Source: VXYL01 sp965208525
GTDB taxonomy: Bacteria > Pseudomonadota > Gammaproteobacteria > Pseudomonadales > Azotimanducaceae
Direction of reading: 5' to 3'
Assembly (NCBI GenBank): GCA_965208525.1
Contig: OZ242340.1
Coordinates: 4,340,001-4,404,000, forward strand
DNA: 64,000 bases
Shown: one piece after another, positions 52,811 to 60,763 of the stretch
Layout: every line of letters starts with the position of its first letter
Position numbering within the stretch: position 1 is the first letter of the stretch
The notes under the pieces: generated by a model
Told to the model about the DNA's origin: nothing
Database searches by the model: none
What the model saw: only the letters and a program-made list of their open reading frames with translations
Translations under genes and position numbers: made by a program

Positions 52811-54025
52811 CTAGATCACGCGCCACCAAGGGAGTGCCAGCACGCCCGGGGCGAGCCACTCGATCGAGTTGCCCTCGTGCACAACGATCCCAGCGCGGCT
52901 CACGTCGCTGTACTCCCTCTGGAACGAACGGATCCCCGCGGTATCACGCAAGCGGGGGTTTCGGGTTGCCTTCACCTCAATCGGCAACAACTGGTCACCG
53001 TTGTCGATGACAAAGTCCACCTCCTCTCCGGCTACCGTGCGCCAGTAAAGGATCTCCGGGGCTGGGATCCTAGTGTCGCGCCAAGCGAGCAGGTCAGCGA
53101 GCACCACGTTCTCGAGATGGGCGTCGGCCGGGGATGGGCTACCGGCGATGTGCAGCGCAAGACCGGTATCGCCCCAGTACAACCGCGGCGACTTGATCAG
53201 GCGTTTGCCCCGGTTCACCGAATAGGCGGGCACGCGGACGAGCAGATAGCTGGCCTCAAGCAAGTTCAGATAGCGGTGCGCGGTGGCCTGTGGCAACGCG
53301 ACGTCGCGGCCTAGCTCGGTCTGGTTCACGAGCTGGCCGAGGCGCAGGCAGGCAGCCCGCATCAGCCGCCGGAAGTCCGGGAGGGAGGCAACCGCCGACA
53401 GGTTCAGGAGGTCGCGCTCTAGGTAGGTTCGCACATATCCGTCGAACCAGATCGTGCGCTCGGTGTCGTACGAGAGGTGAACTGCCGGCTCGGGGAACCC
53501 ACCGCGGCGCGCAAGGTCGCGCCAGTCCTCCGGCGGTCCCCGCGACGCGGAAGCGATCTCGACCCACTCCGACTCGTCGTGCTGCAGCAGGTCGCTCCAG
53601 ATGCCGGCCTGGCCGAGGCCGAGCTGCTCCCGCCGCGTCATTGGCCAAAGGGTGACGTAGCTGGCGCGCCCCGCCAACGACTCCGAGACACGGTTCATCA
53701 GCAGTAGGTTGGCCGACCCCGTGAGCAGGAATCTGCCGGCTTCGCGATGCCGGTCGATGTCCATCTTGACGGTGTGCAGGATCTCTGGAGCCCGCTGCAC
53801 TTCGTCCAGCGTCACGCGACCACCGCCGAGGAGAGTCTCAGGGTCGCGTCTTGCCGTCTCCATGACGTCAAGGTCGTCGAGCGAGTAGTACCTCCGGCGG
53901 ACATCCAGCGCTTTGGCGAGCGTGCTCTTGCCCGTTTGCCGGGCACCACTCATCACCACCGCGGGCATGACGTGAAGCCGCTCTTCAAGAGTCGCCCGGG
54001 CCAGCCTGGGTGCTAGATCATTCAT
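52811..54025 (-). CDS. AAA-family ATPase with DUF4143 domain
   Basis: A 404-residue protein. The N-terminal ATPase has Walker A SGARQTGKSTLAKAL and Walker B VTLDEVQRAPEIL, followed by LLTGSANLLL. The C-terminal DUF4143 domain has RTYLERDLLNLSAVASLPDF, an HTH-like middle (ELGRDVALPQATAHRYLNLL) and, near the end, VDFVIDNGDQLLPIEVKAT, which keeps the D...E-x-K spacing of PD-(D/E)xK nucleases. Such ATPases are common in bacterial mobile or accessory regions and are of unknown function. ATG 54025 is used; ATG 54043 is possible. A palindrome lies just before the start. Confidence 0.88.
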   Translation of the reverse strand: MNDLAPRLARATLEERLHVMPAVVMSGARQTGKSTLAKALDVRRRYYSLDDLDVMETARRDPETLLGGGRVTLDEVQRAPEILHTVKMDIDRHREAGRFLLTGSANLLLMNRVSESLAGRASYVTLWPMTRREQLGLGQAGIWSDLLQHDESEWVEIASASRGPPEDWRDLARRGGFPEPAVHLSYDTERTIWFDGYVRTYLERDLLNLSAVASLPDFRRLMRAACLRLGQLVNQTELGRDVALPQATAHRYLNLLEASYLLVRVPAYSVNRGKRLIKSPRLYWGDTGLALHIAGSPSPADAHLENVVLADLLAWRDTRIPAPEILYWRTVAGEEVDFVIDNGDQLLPIEVKATRNPRLRDTAGIRSFQREYSDVSRAGIVVHEGNSIEWLAPGVLALPWWRVI

Positions 54026-54032
54026 GCCTCGG

Positions 54033-54043
54033 ATGATAATCAT
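54033..54043. promoter_or_regulatory. Palindrome at the start of the AAA/DUF4143 gene
   Basis: ATGATAATCAT is a perfect 11-base inverted repeat 8 bases upstream of ATG 54025. It could be a repressor site or could base-pair in the leader. If the alternative ATG 54043 is used, it lies inside the coding start. Confidence 0.35.
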
Positions 54044-54298
54044 TCAAGCTGTGAATGGAAGTGATGCAAGGCGAGCTATACACGAGTCCACACTGGCCAC
54101 AACATTGAGCGGCATGGGTGGCCAAACGCCGGGCCGTAGTGTCGCATCGACCGATCCACGTGATGCGCCCGCCAGTCGCCGTGGATGGCCGTCGTCTTGT
54201 CGTACGGGATAGAGTCGGCAGCATTGACCAGAAACAGAGTCTGGCTGAGCTTCGCTGTGCCGACGTTGCTGGACAAGGCTAGGCCTCGGTGGAGACCG

Positions 54299-54964
54299 TC
54301 ACGTTTCATCCTTCGCCATCACCACTCGGACGCGGTGGCGGTCGCGGGCCTTTTCGTACGCCCTTTGGGAGATACGGCCGTCTTCGGCCATTTTTCGGAG
54401 CTCCGCGAGCTTGCGCTCCACGTCTGCCTCGCGGCGTTCGCGGGAGGCGTCGATGGGGGTGGGGCCGCCGGATAGAGGGCCGCGGTCCTTGAAGCCGTAG
54501 CTTGCCTCGCGGAAGGCGGTTTGTCGGTTCAGGCGGCGGACGGTCAGGTACAGCACTTCGATTGCGAGCAGGAAACCCGCCGTGACTGCGGCTGACTCAG
54601 CGCCGGCCAAAAGTGTCGCTTGCGCCACCAAGGCGACGTTCGGCAATTGTGCCAGCCCTGCGAATAGCCAGAGCATGCGCTTCTGGTACGTCCTGGTGTC
54701 GGAGTCCGCCTGTGCCTCTGGCGTCTCGTCGTCGCGCTCGGCATCGAGGCGCCAGCCGATGCGGTCGGCTTCGCCGGCGATGTGGCGGAAGAACTGGCCG
54801 ACGATGACGAAGAAGAGGGCGAGGAGCGCTGGTTTCCAACTGTGCAGGACAAGGGCCAAGGCCAAGAGCAAGGTGTAGCCGGCGGCGATGCCGACGAAGA
54901 GTGCGCCCTTGGCGAGGCGTTGCAGGCGAAGGCGAGTGCTCTGACCCGATGCTGCTTCGTTCAT
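54299..54964 (-). CDS. Membrane protein with C-terminal SHOCT domain
   Basis: A 221-residue protein. Hydrophobic segments near residues 16-40, 40-55, 90-110 and 115-135 should be membrane helices. The C-terminus (VERKLAELRKMAEDGRISQ, then RAYEKARDRH) is a clear SHOCT helical module, found at the end of many membrane and secreted proteins. ATG 54964 overlaps the upstream stop codon by one base (TAATG), so it is coupled to the secreted FG-GAP protein gene. Its role is unknown; membrane attachment for that protein is inference. Confidence 0.75.
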   Translation of the reverse strand: MNEAASGQSTRLRLQRLAKGALFVGIAAGYTLLLALALVLHSWKPALLALFFVIVGQFFRHIAGEADRIGWRLDAERDDETPEAQADSDTRTYQKRMLWLFAGLAQLPNVALVAQATLLAGAESAAVTAGFLLAIEVLYLTVRRLNRQTAFREASYGFKDRGPLSGGPTPIDASRERREADVERKLAELRKMAEDGRISQRAYEKARDRHRVRVVMAKDET

Positions 54965-56547
54965 TACGCTCCTCCGGCCATCAGGACGACGACCCGGTTT
55001 GCGGCTGTTTCGGATGGATGGAACAGCACCACGTCTTCCCGACCGTCGTGGTCCAAGTCGGCCATCATGGAGTTGAGCTCGTTGCTGGGGAGGTCCACCG
55101 TGACGTGCTGGGGCTCGCCGGCGAACGGGTCTGGCCCCTCGCCACCGATGTGTACCGACAGCCGGTCCCAGCGATTGCCGGTGAGAAGGTCCGAGCGGCC
55201 ATCGCCGTCTATGTCGCCGATCAGCACCAAGGGAAACAGCACACCGCGCTTGTCGAAGGGAGCGAAGCGGGTTCGCACGCGGCGGACGGCATCGGGTTCG
55301 GAGGGATAGGCGTTGTCGCGCAAGCGGTAGAGGGCGAGGTCGATGGTGATGGACTTGCCGACCATCGCCCGCGTCATGCCGCCGAGGCCCGTATCCACGG
55401 CGGCCAGGGCGAAGTCCGTCGCGCCGTCGCCGTCGATGTCGAGATAGCGCTGGGTCGCATAGCCCCATGCGAGGCCGCCGGCGGGGCCAGGTGTCGCGAC
55501 CACCGTGTCGGGCGTGGCCGCGAAGGTGGTTGCACCAGGTTCCGGCCGTCCGAAGTGAATGCCGAACGTCCCGCGCAGGCTGAACACGCGCCGGCCGGAA
55601 AAGGAGACGGTGACGAGGTCCGCCACGCCGTCTCCGTTGAGGTCGTGGAAGCCGTGCAGGACGGTGTAGTCGAAGCGACCGCCGAGGCCGAGCAGGAGCG
55701 ACGGCACGCCGCGGTCGCCGAACTGGAAGGCGAGCGCATAGGTGCCGTCGAAATCGAACTCCACATCAGTGGGGAGTTCCCGGGGCGTCGCACCGAAGCT
55801 GCCATCGGTGTTCTGGCTATGCAGCTCGAAATGGTCTTCGTTCCAGAACAGGAGGTCTTGGCGGCCGTCACGGTCATAGTCCAGCCGGTGGATGCGCCCG
55901 AGATACCACGGGATGTTCTGCACCGTGATGCCGACTTCCCTGTAGGTGCGTTCGTCGCCGTATGCCTTCTCCATCAGGTGCGGCTCCCTTGGCCCAAGTC
56001 GAACGGGAGTGCCAAACGTGCCATCCGCCTTCTGCATGGCCATCCAAAAGCCATCGGCATCCGGCATCACGAGGTCGTCGAGACCGTCACCGTTCAGGTC
56101 TACCGTCACGTCGACGCGGGGAAGACCACCGCCTTCGGGGGCTCGCACATGGAGCGGGAAGGGCACGAAGGCGCGGTCGCGGGCCTGGTGGACGTCGATA
56201 ATGGCAAGGCCGCCGTCCCGATAGAGTACAGGGTGATCGCGGCCGTCCAACTGCAGGACATCCACGAACGCCACCTGGCCCTCAGCCGCCGCCCCAGCCA
56301 CGAACCGCCACTCGCCGGCCTTGAGTTGGAGAATCCTTACGAGGACGCCGCCGCCCACACGCTCCAGCACGGCGATTTCCGCGCTCTGTGGGTCGGTGAA
56401 CGAACCGGGCACGATGGTCTGATGCTCTGCAATGCCGGTGTCGATTTCGTGGAGCTGGAAGGGGCAGACCTCCTCTCCGGCCACGGCGGCGATGCTGCCG
56501 AACGTTGCCAAAAGCGTGGACAGAGCCTTGCCAAGATGCATGTTCAT
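54964..56547 (-). CDS. Secreted FG-GAP/VCBS-repeat protein
   Basis: A 527-residue exported protein. The signal peptide is LSTLLATFGSIAAVAG, cleaved near VAG-EEVC. About six calcium-binding D-x-D-x-D-G loops show an integrin-like beta-propeller: DLNGDGLDDLVM, DYDRDGRQDLLF, DLNGDGVADLVT, DIDGDGATDFAL, DIDGDGRSDLLT and DLDHDGREDVVL. No catalytic domain is seen; the propeller should bind ligands at the cell surface. ATG 56547 has AAGGAG upstream at good spacing. The downstream gene (membrane SHOCT) is coupled; a regulator with HTH reads away across a 114-base gap. Confidence 0.87.
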   Translation of the reverse strand: MNMHLGKALSTLLATFGSIAAVAGEEVCPFQLHEIDTGIAEHQTIVPGSFTDPQSAEIAVLERVGGGVLVRILQLKAGEWRFVAGAAAEGQVAFVDVLQLDGRDHPVLYRDGGLAIIDVHQARDRAFVPFPLHVRAPEGGGLPRVDVTVDLNGDGLDDLVMPDADGFWMAMQKADGTFGTPVRLGPREPHLMEKAYGDERTYREVGITVQNIPWYLGRIHRLDYDRDGRQDLLFWNEDHFELHSQNTDGSFGATPRELPTDVEFDFDGTYALAFQFGDRGVPSLLLGLGGRFDYTVLHGFHDLNGDGVADLVTVSFSGRRVFSLRGTFGIHFGRPEPGATTFAATPDTVVATPGPAGGLAWGYATQRYLDIDGDGATDFALAAVDTGLGGMTRAMVGKSITIDLALYRLRDNAYPSEPDAVRRVRTRFAPFDKRGVLFPLVLIGDIDGDGRSDLLTGNRWDRLSVHIGGEGPDPFAGEPQHVTVDLPSNELNSMMADLDHDGREDVVLFHPSETAANRVVVLMAGGA

Positions 56548-56592
56548 GGCGTTTCTCCTTGCGATGGATGTGCTGGTACATTCGCCTCATGG

Positions 56593-56651
56593 ACTAGCAT
56601 TTGCAACCACCACCGCGAAAGTGTCATTGTACTAGCATCTTGGTACTACAT
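56593..56651. promoter_or_regulatory. Direct repeats in the divergent FG-GAP/HTH gap
   Basis: ACTAGCAT occurs at 56593-56600 and 56631-56638, 38 bases apart, with a third degenerate copy (GGTACTACAT) at 56642-56651. The copies abut the start of the HTH gene and overlap its likely promoter (TTGTAC at 56627). This is the pattern expected of operators for the neighbouring regulator; it is inference. Confidence 0.45.
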
Positions 56652-56661
56652 AGTGATACCC

Positions 56662-57405
56662 ATGTCCCAATCGATGAGGATCGTCGGCGCGCTGAAGCGG
56701 GCCCTCAAGGCTCGCGGCGTCTCATACGCCGACGTGGCACGGCACCTGGCGCTCTCGGAGAGCAGCGTGAAGCGGCTCTTCTCCACCGGCGCATTCTCCC
56801 TCGCCCGCCTCGAAACGGTGAGTGAACTGGCGAACGTTGATCTCCTTGAACTCGCCCGTCTCGCCGACGAGCAGCGCCTTCGGGTGCCGTCTCTCACGAT
56901 CGAACAGGAGCGCGAGGTGGTGAACAATCCGGCGCTGCTGCTGGTTTCCGTCTGTGTGCTGAACCGATGGTCGTTCGAGCGGATTCTGGGGCGCTACCGG
57001 TTCACCGAACCGCAGCTGATTGGCCTGCTCGCTCGCCTCGACCGCATGGGCGTCATAGAACTCTTGCCCGGCAACCGCATTCGTCTGCTCATCACGCGCA
57101 ACTTCGCCTGGCTGCCGGACGGGCCGATCCATCGCTACTTCGTCGAGCACATCCAAGGAGACCTCTTGGCCGGCCGCTTCGACCCGGATCGAGACCTGCA
57201 CCGGTTCGCCTGGGGCATGCTCTCGGCAGAGTCCGCCACGCAGCTTCGCGCCAGGCTCGCCGAAGCAATGGACGAGTTCGACGAACTCACCCGCAGCGAC
57301 GAGGTGCGTGCCGATGCCGCCGCCACCGGCACGTGCCTACTGGTCGCCTTGCGCGAATGGGAACCGAATGCCTTCCGCACCATGCACCGCAGCGAGGTTG
57401 CCTGA
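56662..57405 (+). CDS. XRE-family HTH transcriptional regulator
   Basis: A 247-residue protein. The N-terminal HTH is ALKRALKARGVSYADVARHL, then SESSVKRLFSTGAFSLARLE, a full XRE-type helix-turn-helix at residues 9-55. The rest (about 180 residues) is a helical domain of a family I do not recognise, with a second winged-helix-like segment (RYRFTEPQLIGLLARLDRMG, then LLPGNRIRLL) that could be a dimerisation or ligand-binding part. ATG 56662 is the start; no good ribosome site precedes it. It reads divergently from the FG-GAP/SHOCT operon, its most likely target. Confidence 0.82.
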   Translation: MSQSMRIVGALKRALKARGVSYADVARHLALSESSVKRLFSTGAFSLARLETVSELANVDLLELARLADEQRLRVPSLTIEQEREVVNNPALLLVSVCVLNRWSFERILGRYRFTEPQLIGLLARLDRMGVIELLPGNRIRLLITRNFAWLPDGPIHRYFVEHIQGDLLAGRFDPDRDLHRFAWGMLSAESATQLRARLAEAMDEFDELTRSDEVRADAAATGTCLLVALREWEPNAFRTMHRSEVA

Positions 57406-57613
57406 GCCCGCTTGGGGCGCAATGCGGTGGACTACACCCACCGAGAGCGCGGACGCAATCTCGGCAGACGGGTTCCACGGCGCAGCCCCGAGGCTTATAG
57501 CCGCCGCCTATCGCCGGTGCTACAGTCGCCGGCTTCTGCGCCGCGCCATCGGCATGGCGTCCGCACAGGGCGGCGCCATCACAAAGCAAGACGCGAAGAC
57601 AGGGGAGGGAACA

Positions 57614-59158
57614 TTGGAAGACAACGTCGGCTGGTGGCTCACGAAGCGGGCGTTTCTGACGCCGCATCGAGAGGCGTATGTGGACAGCCACACCGGGGAG
57701 CGGCTCGATTTCGAGCAGTTGAACTTGCGCGCCAACCGGGTGGCGAATGCCTTCCTCGGCGCCGGCATCGCCAAGGGCGAGCGGGTGGGGCTCTTGATGA
57801 TGAACAGCCCCGAGTTCGTCGAGGCGTTCTTCGCCCTCGGCAAGATCGGCGCGGTGGTGGTGCCGCTCAACTGGCGTCTCGTCGGCGACGAGCTCGAGTT
57901 CATCCTCAAAGACGCCGGTGTCACTCGACTCATCTTCGACGACGACTTCGCCGAGCTCGTGGCGGATCTGCATTCTCGAGGCGACCGCACCGACATTCAC
58001 CAATGGCTCCAGCTCGAAGGCGCCGGCGAAACGGCGCATTTCGCGGAACCATACCGAGCCTTCCGCGACACGGCTGCCGATGACGAACCTGCCATCGGCG
58101 CCGGCGCCGACGACATGCTCTACATCATGTACACCTCCGGCACCACGGGCCTCCCCAAGGGTGTGGTGCATACCCACTCCACCTCCATCTGGGCCTGCAT
58201 CACCATCGCCGCCACTACCTACTACCGCGAGGACGACCGCTTTCTCTCGCCCCTGCCCATGTTCCATGTCGGCGCACTCACCCCCATCGCGGTGAACGTC
58301 TATCGCGGCGTCACCAGCATCGTCATGCGCAGCTTCGATCCGGTGCGTGCGTGGGAACTCGTTCAGGAAGAGAAGGTGAGCATCGCGGTGGCCGTTCCCG
58401 CGATGCTGAACTTCATGCTGCAGGTGCCAGACCTCTCCCGTTACGACTTCTCAAGCTGGCGCTGGTGCCTCTCCGGCGCCGCGCCGGTGCCGGAGTCGTT
58501 GATCGAGGAGTACGCCAAGATCGGCATCGAAGTGCATCAGATCTACGGCCTCACGGAGTCGTGCGGTCCGGCAGCCCTCATCGACCCCGAAAACGCGCTC
58601 AAGCGCATCGGCTCCACCGGCAAGGCGTTCTTCCACACCGACCTGCGCGTGGTCCGTCCAGACGGCACGGACTGCGACGCCGACGAGGCCGGCGAAGTGC
58701 TGGTGGCGGGGCCGCATGTCATGCGCGAGTACTGGAATCGCCCGGAAGCCACGGCAGAAACGCTCGTGGACGGCTGGCTGCACACCGGCGATGTCGCCCG
58801 CATGGACGCCGACGGCTTCGTTTACATCGAAGACCGGATCAAGGACATGGTGATCTCCGGCGGCGAGAACATCTATCCCGCCGAGATCGAGAAGGTGCTG
58901 CAGGAGCATCCGAACATCTCCGAGGCGGCCGTCATCGGCCAGCCGAGCGAGAGATGGGGCGAGTCGCCCTTTGCTGTGGTGGTGAAAACCGACCCGGCGC
59001 TGACGGAAGCCGACGTCGTGAACTTCTGCCAAGGACGGCTTGCGGGCTACAAGCAGCCGAAGGGGGCCGCGTTCGTGGAGACGATTCCGCGCAACCCGAG
59101 CGGCAAGATTCTGAAGCGCCTCTTGCGGGATCAGTTCCCCGGCCCGGCACCGGTTTAG
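57614..59158 (+). CDS. Acyl-CoA synthetase (AMP-forming, class I)
   Basis: A 514-residue adenylating enzyme. The P-loop is YTSGTTGLPKGVVHTH, the A5 motif is YGLTESCGP, A7 is GWLHTGDVARMD, A8 is YIEDRIKDMVISGGENIYP and the catalytic-lysine end is PRNPSGKILKRLL. It activates a fatty or aromatic acid to acyl-AMP and then acyl-CoA. The substrate is unknown. The TTG start at 57614 has a strong AGGGGAGGG site 4-8 bases upstream, preferred to an upstream ATG at 57554 without one. An APH-like kinase gene follows after 6 bases. Confidence 0.93.
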   Translation: MEDNVGWWLTKRAFLTPHREAYVDSHTGERLDFEQLNLRANRVANAFLGAGIAKGERVGLLMMNSPEFVEAFFALGKIGAVVVPLNWRLVGDELEFILKDAGVTRLIFDDDFAELVADLHSRGDRTDIHQWLQLEGAGETAHFAEPYRAFRDTAADDEPAIGAGADDMLYIMYTSGTTGLPKGVVHTHSTSIWACITIAATTYYREDDRFLSPLPMFHVGALTPIAVNVYRGVTSIVMRSFDPVRAWELVQEEKVSIAVAVPAMLNFMLQVPDLSRYDFSSWRWCLSGAAPVPESLIEEYAKIGIEVHQIYGLTESCGPAALIDPENALKRIGSTGKAFFHTDLRVVRPDGTDCDADEAGEVLVAGPHVMREYWNRPEATAETLVDGWLHTGDVARMDADGFVYIEDRIKDMVISGGENIYPAEIEKVLQEHPNISEAAVIGQPSERWGESPFAVVVKTDPALTEADVVNFCQGRLAGYKQPKGAAFVETIPRNPSGKILKRLLRDQFPGPAPV

Positions 59159-59164
59159 CGACCC

Positions 59165-60208
59165 GTGGAACTCGACGAACTCACCGAGCGACTGGGGCCA
59201 TTCGCGGCGGCCCGATACGGCCGCGAGGACCTAGCCATCGAAGGCGTTCACACCATGCCCGGCCATGCCGGTTTCTCGTGGGGCTTCGACGTGGTTCTGG
59301 GCGAGGCTTCGGATGCGAACCGGGAGTCGTGGTTCATTCGCCTGCCGCCGCCGAACGTCAACTGGCGCGGCACTGCCGACGTGCTGCGCCAGGTGGAGGT
59401 GCTGAACGCCTTGGACGGAACCGACGTGCCGCATTGTTCGGTGCAATGGTCGGGCGCCGACCTCGAATGGTTCGGCTGTCCCTATTTCGTGGTGCCGAAG
59501 CTTGAGGGCGACGTGCTGCGCTTGGGCCCCGGCGAGTGGACGGATGCGCTGGCAGACGAGACCAAGCACGACATGGGCCGTCAGGTGATGCAGGCGCTGG
59601 CCGGCATCCACGCGGTGGATCACGCCAAGACGCCGTACCTCGGCGACCCCGTGCCATTCAACGAAGACGTGGAACGCTGGGATCGCTTCTTTGAGCGCGC
59701 CGCCGATCCCGAACTCCTCTCACGCGCACCGGATTGCCGCCGCCGTCTGCTCGAAACGCTGCCGGAAGACGCTCCGGTGGGCATCTTCCACGGCGACTTC
59801 CAAACCTCCAACGTCTTCTTCGAGCCACCACCTGCGACCGGCGAACCGCCGAAGCTCCTGGCAGTAATCGACTGGGAGCTAACGGGCATCGGTGCCACCC
59901 TGAACGACGTTGGCTGGATCTGCACCTTCAGCGACCGCGATGCGTGGGCCCCAAGTCCCGACGCCGGCGCCGCCCCCCGCCCATCGTTCTTGGACCCCGA
60001 CACCCTAATGTCCCTCTACGTCGATGCCTGGGGCAAGCCCCTGCCCAACCTCAACTGGTTCCGGGCATTGGCCGCCTACAAATTCGCCATCATCACCGGC
60101 TTCAACCTAAGCCTCCACCGCCGCGGCAAACGCGTGGACCCAAGCTGGGAAATCACCCGCCTATCCATGCCCACCCTTATCGACCGAGCGCTGGAGCTAT
60201 TGGGCTAA
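59165..60208 (+). CDS. Phosphotransferase family protein (ACAD10/11-N-like)
   Basis: A 347-residue APH-fold protein. Catalytic segments are GIFHGDFQTSNVFFE (HGD-x-x-x-x-N) and AVIDWELTGIG (metal Asp). The kinase loop and the glycine-rich entry HTMPGHAGFSWGFDVVL resemble the APH-like domains linked to acyl-CoA dehydrogenase 10/11, which phosphorylate 4-hydroxyacyl-CoAs in humans. Association with an acyl-CoA synthetase 6 bases upstream (stop-to-start) fits a role in fatty acid breakdown. GTG 59165 is the start. Confidence 0.85.
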   Translation: MELDELTERLGPFAAARYGREDLAIEGVHTMPGHAGFSWGFDVVLGEASDANRESWFIRLPPPNVNWRGTADVLRQVEVLNALDGTDVPHCSVQWSGADLEWFGCPYFVVPKLEGDVLRLGPGEWTDALADETKHDMGRQVMQALAGIHAVDHAKTPYLGDPVPFNEDVERWDRFFERAADPELLSRAPDCRRRLLETLPEDAPVGIFHGDFQTSNVFFEPPPATGEPPKLLAVIDWELTGIGATLNDVGWICTFSDRDAWAPSPDAGAAPRPSFLDPDTLMSLYVDAWGKPLPNLNWFRALAAYKFAIITGFNLSLHRRGKRVDPSWEITRLSMPTLIDRALELLG

Positions 60209-60229
60209 CGCGACTTGTGTAGGAACACC

Positions 60230-60477
60230 ATGCGCTACGTCGCCGTCATCGATAAGGAAGCGGACAGCGCCTACGGGTTTGGTTTCCCGAGCTTCCCGGG
60301 TGCTTTTCGGCCGCCGATACCTTCGGCGAAGTCGTCCCCAACTCGATCGAAGCGTTGAGTTTGTTCTTCGAGGACTCCGCGCCGGCACGAACAAGAGACC
60401 TCGAGTCTGTACGTGGAGAGATTGCGGAGGCCCTCGCGGGCGGTGCCGTCCTCATGACCATCCCTTGGCAACGGTGA
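60230..60477 (+). pseudogene. Frameshifted orphan HicB-family antitoxin
   Basis: ATG 60230 starts MRYVAVIDKEADSAYGFGF, a clear HicB opening with PSFPG after it. At about 60300 the frame shifts: one base is missing in CCCGGG-TGC. The +1 frame then reads CFSAADTFGEVVPNSIEAL, SLFFEDSAPARTRDLE and ends GGAVLMTIPWQR with TGA at 60475. The two frames together give an 82-residue HicB-like protein of normal length, so a single-base deletion is the likely cause. A stop appears in the first frame after about 42 codons. No hicA toxin gene is beside it. AGGAACACC is the ribosome site. A sequencing error could also explain the shift. Confidence 0.75.
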
Positions 60478-60483
60478 TGGCCC

Positions 60484-60604
60484 TTGGGGGCGAGGCATGT
60501 TGCCCTCGTTCGCGCCGATAGGCGCGCGCCCATCGGGTTCCGCTGCTGTTCGCGCCGGAGGCGCGCCTTTCGGCGCGTGCGAGGGCGAGACGCCCTCGCC
60601 CCAA
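60484..60604. repeat. Composite palindromic element with TTGG...CCAA ends, second copy
   Basis: It opens TTGGGGGCGAGGCATG and closes CGCCCTCGCCCCAA, whose complement matches the opening in plan. The right arm holds GCGAGGGCG-AGA-CGCCCTCGC. The interior has two GTTCGCGCC...GGCGCG palindromes (60519 and 60549). The overall plan matches the element at 50721. The remaining gap 60605-60763 has no gene. Confidence 0.7.
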
Positions 60605-60763
60605 AACGGGCCCGTCTTGAGCCGATAGCCATGGCATGAGGGTAGCGACCCTGAAGCGAGTCGAGCCCCTTGGCGGGTGCCTTGCCCTCGGGAGCGTCCC
60701 GTGAGGGCGCGCCCGCGTGGAAGGCGCTACGATGTTCTGCAAACGCATTGAGTTGAGAGCGTC

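Noticed and set aside
54901..56661. Upstream extension of the HTH gene by about 587 codons
   Set aside because: The extension is antisense to the FG-GAP gene and lacks any motif; HTH sequence starts at ATG 56662.
60230..60358. A complete short protein in the first hicB frame
   Set aside because: It stops after about 42 codons and the missing half is plainly present in the next frame, so it is a broken gene.
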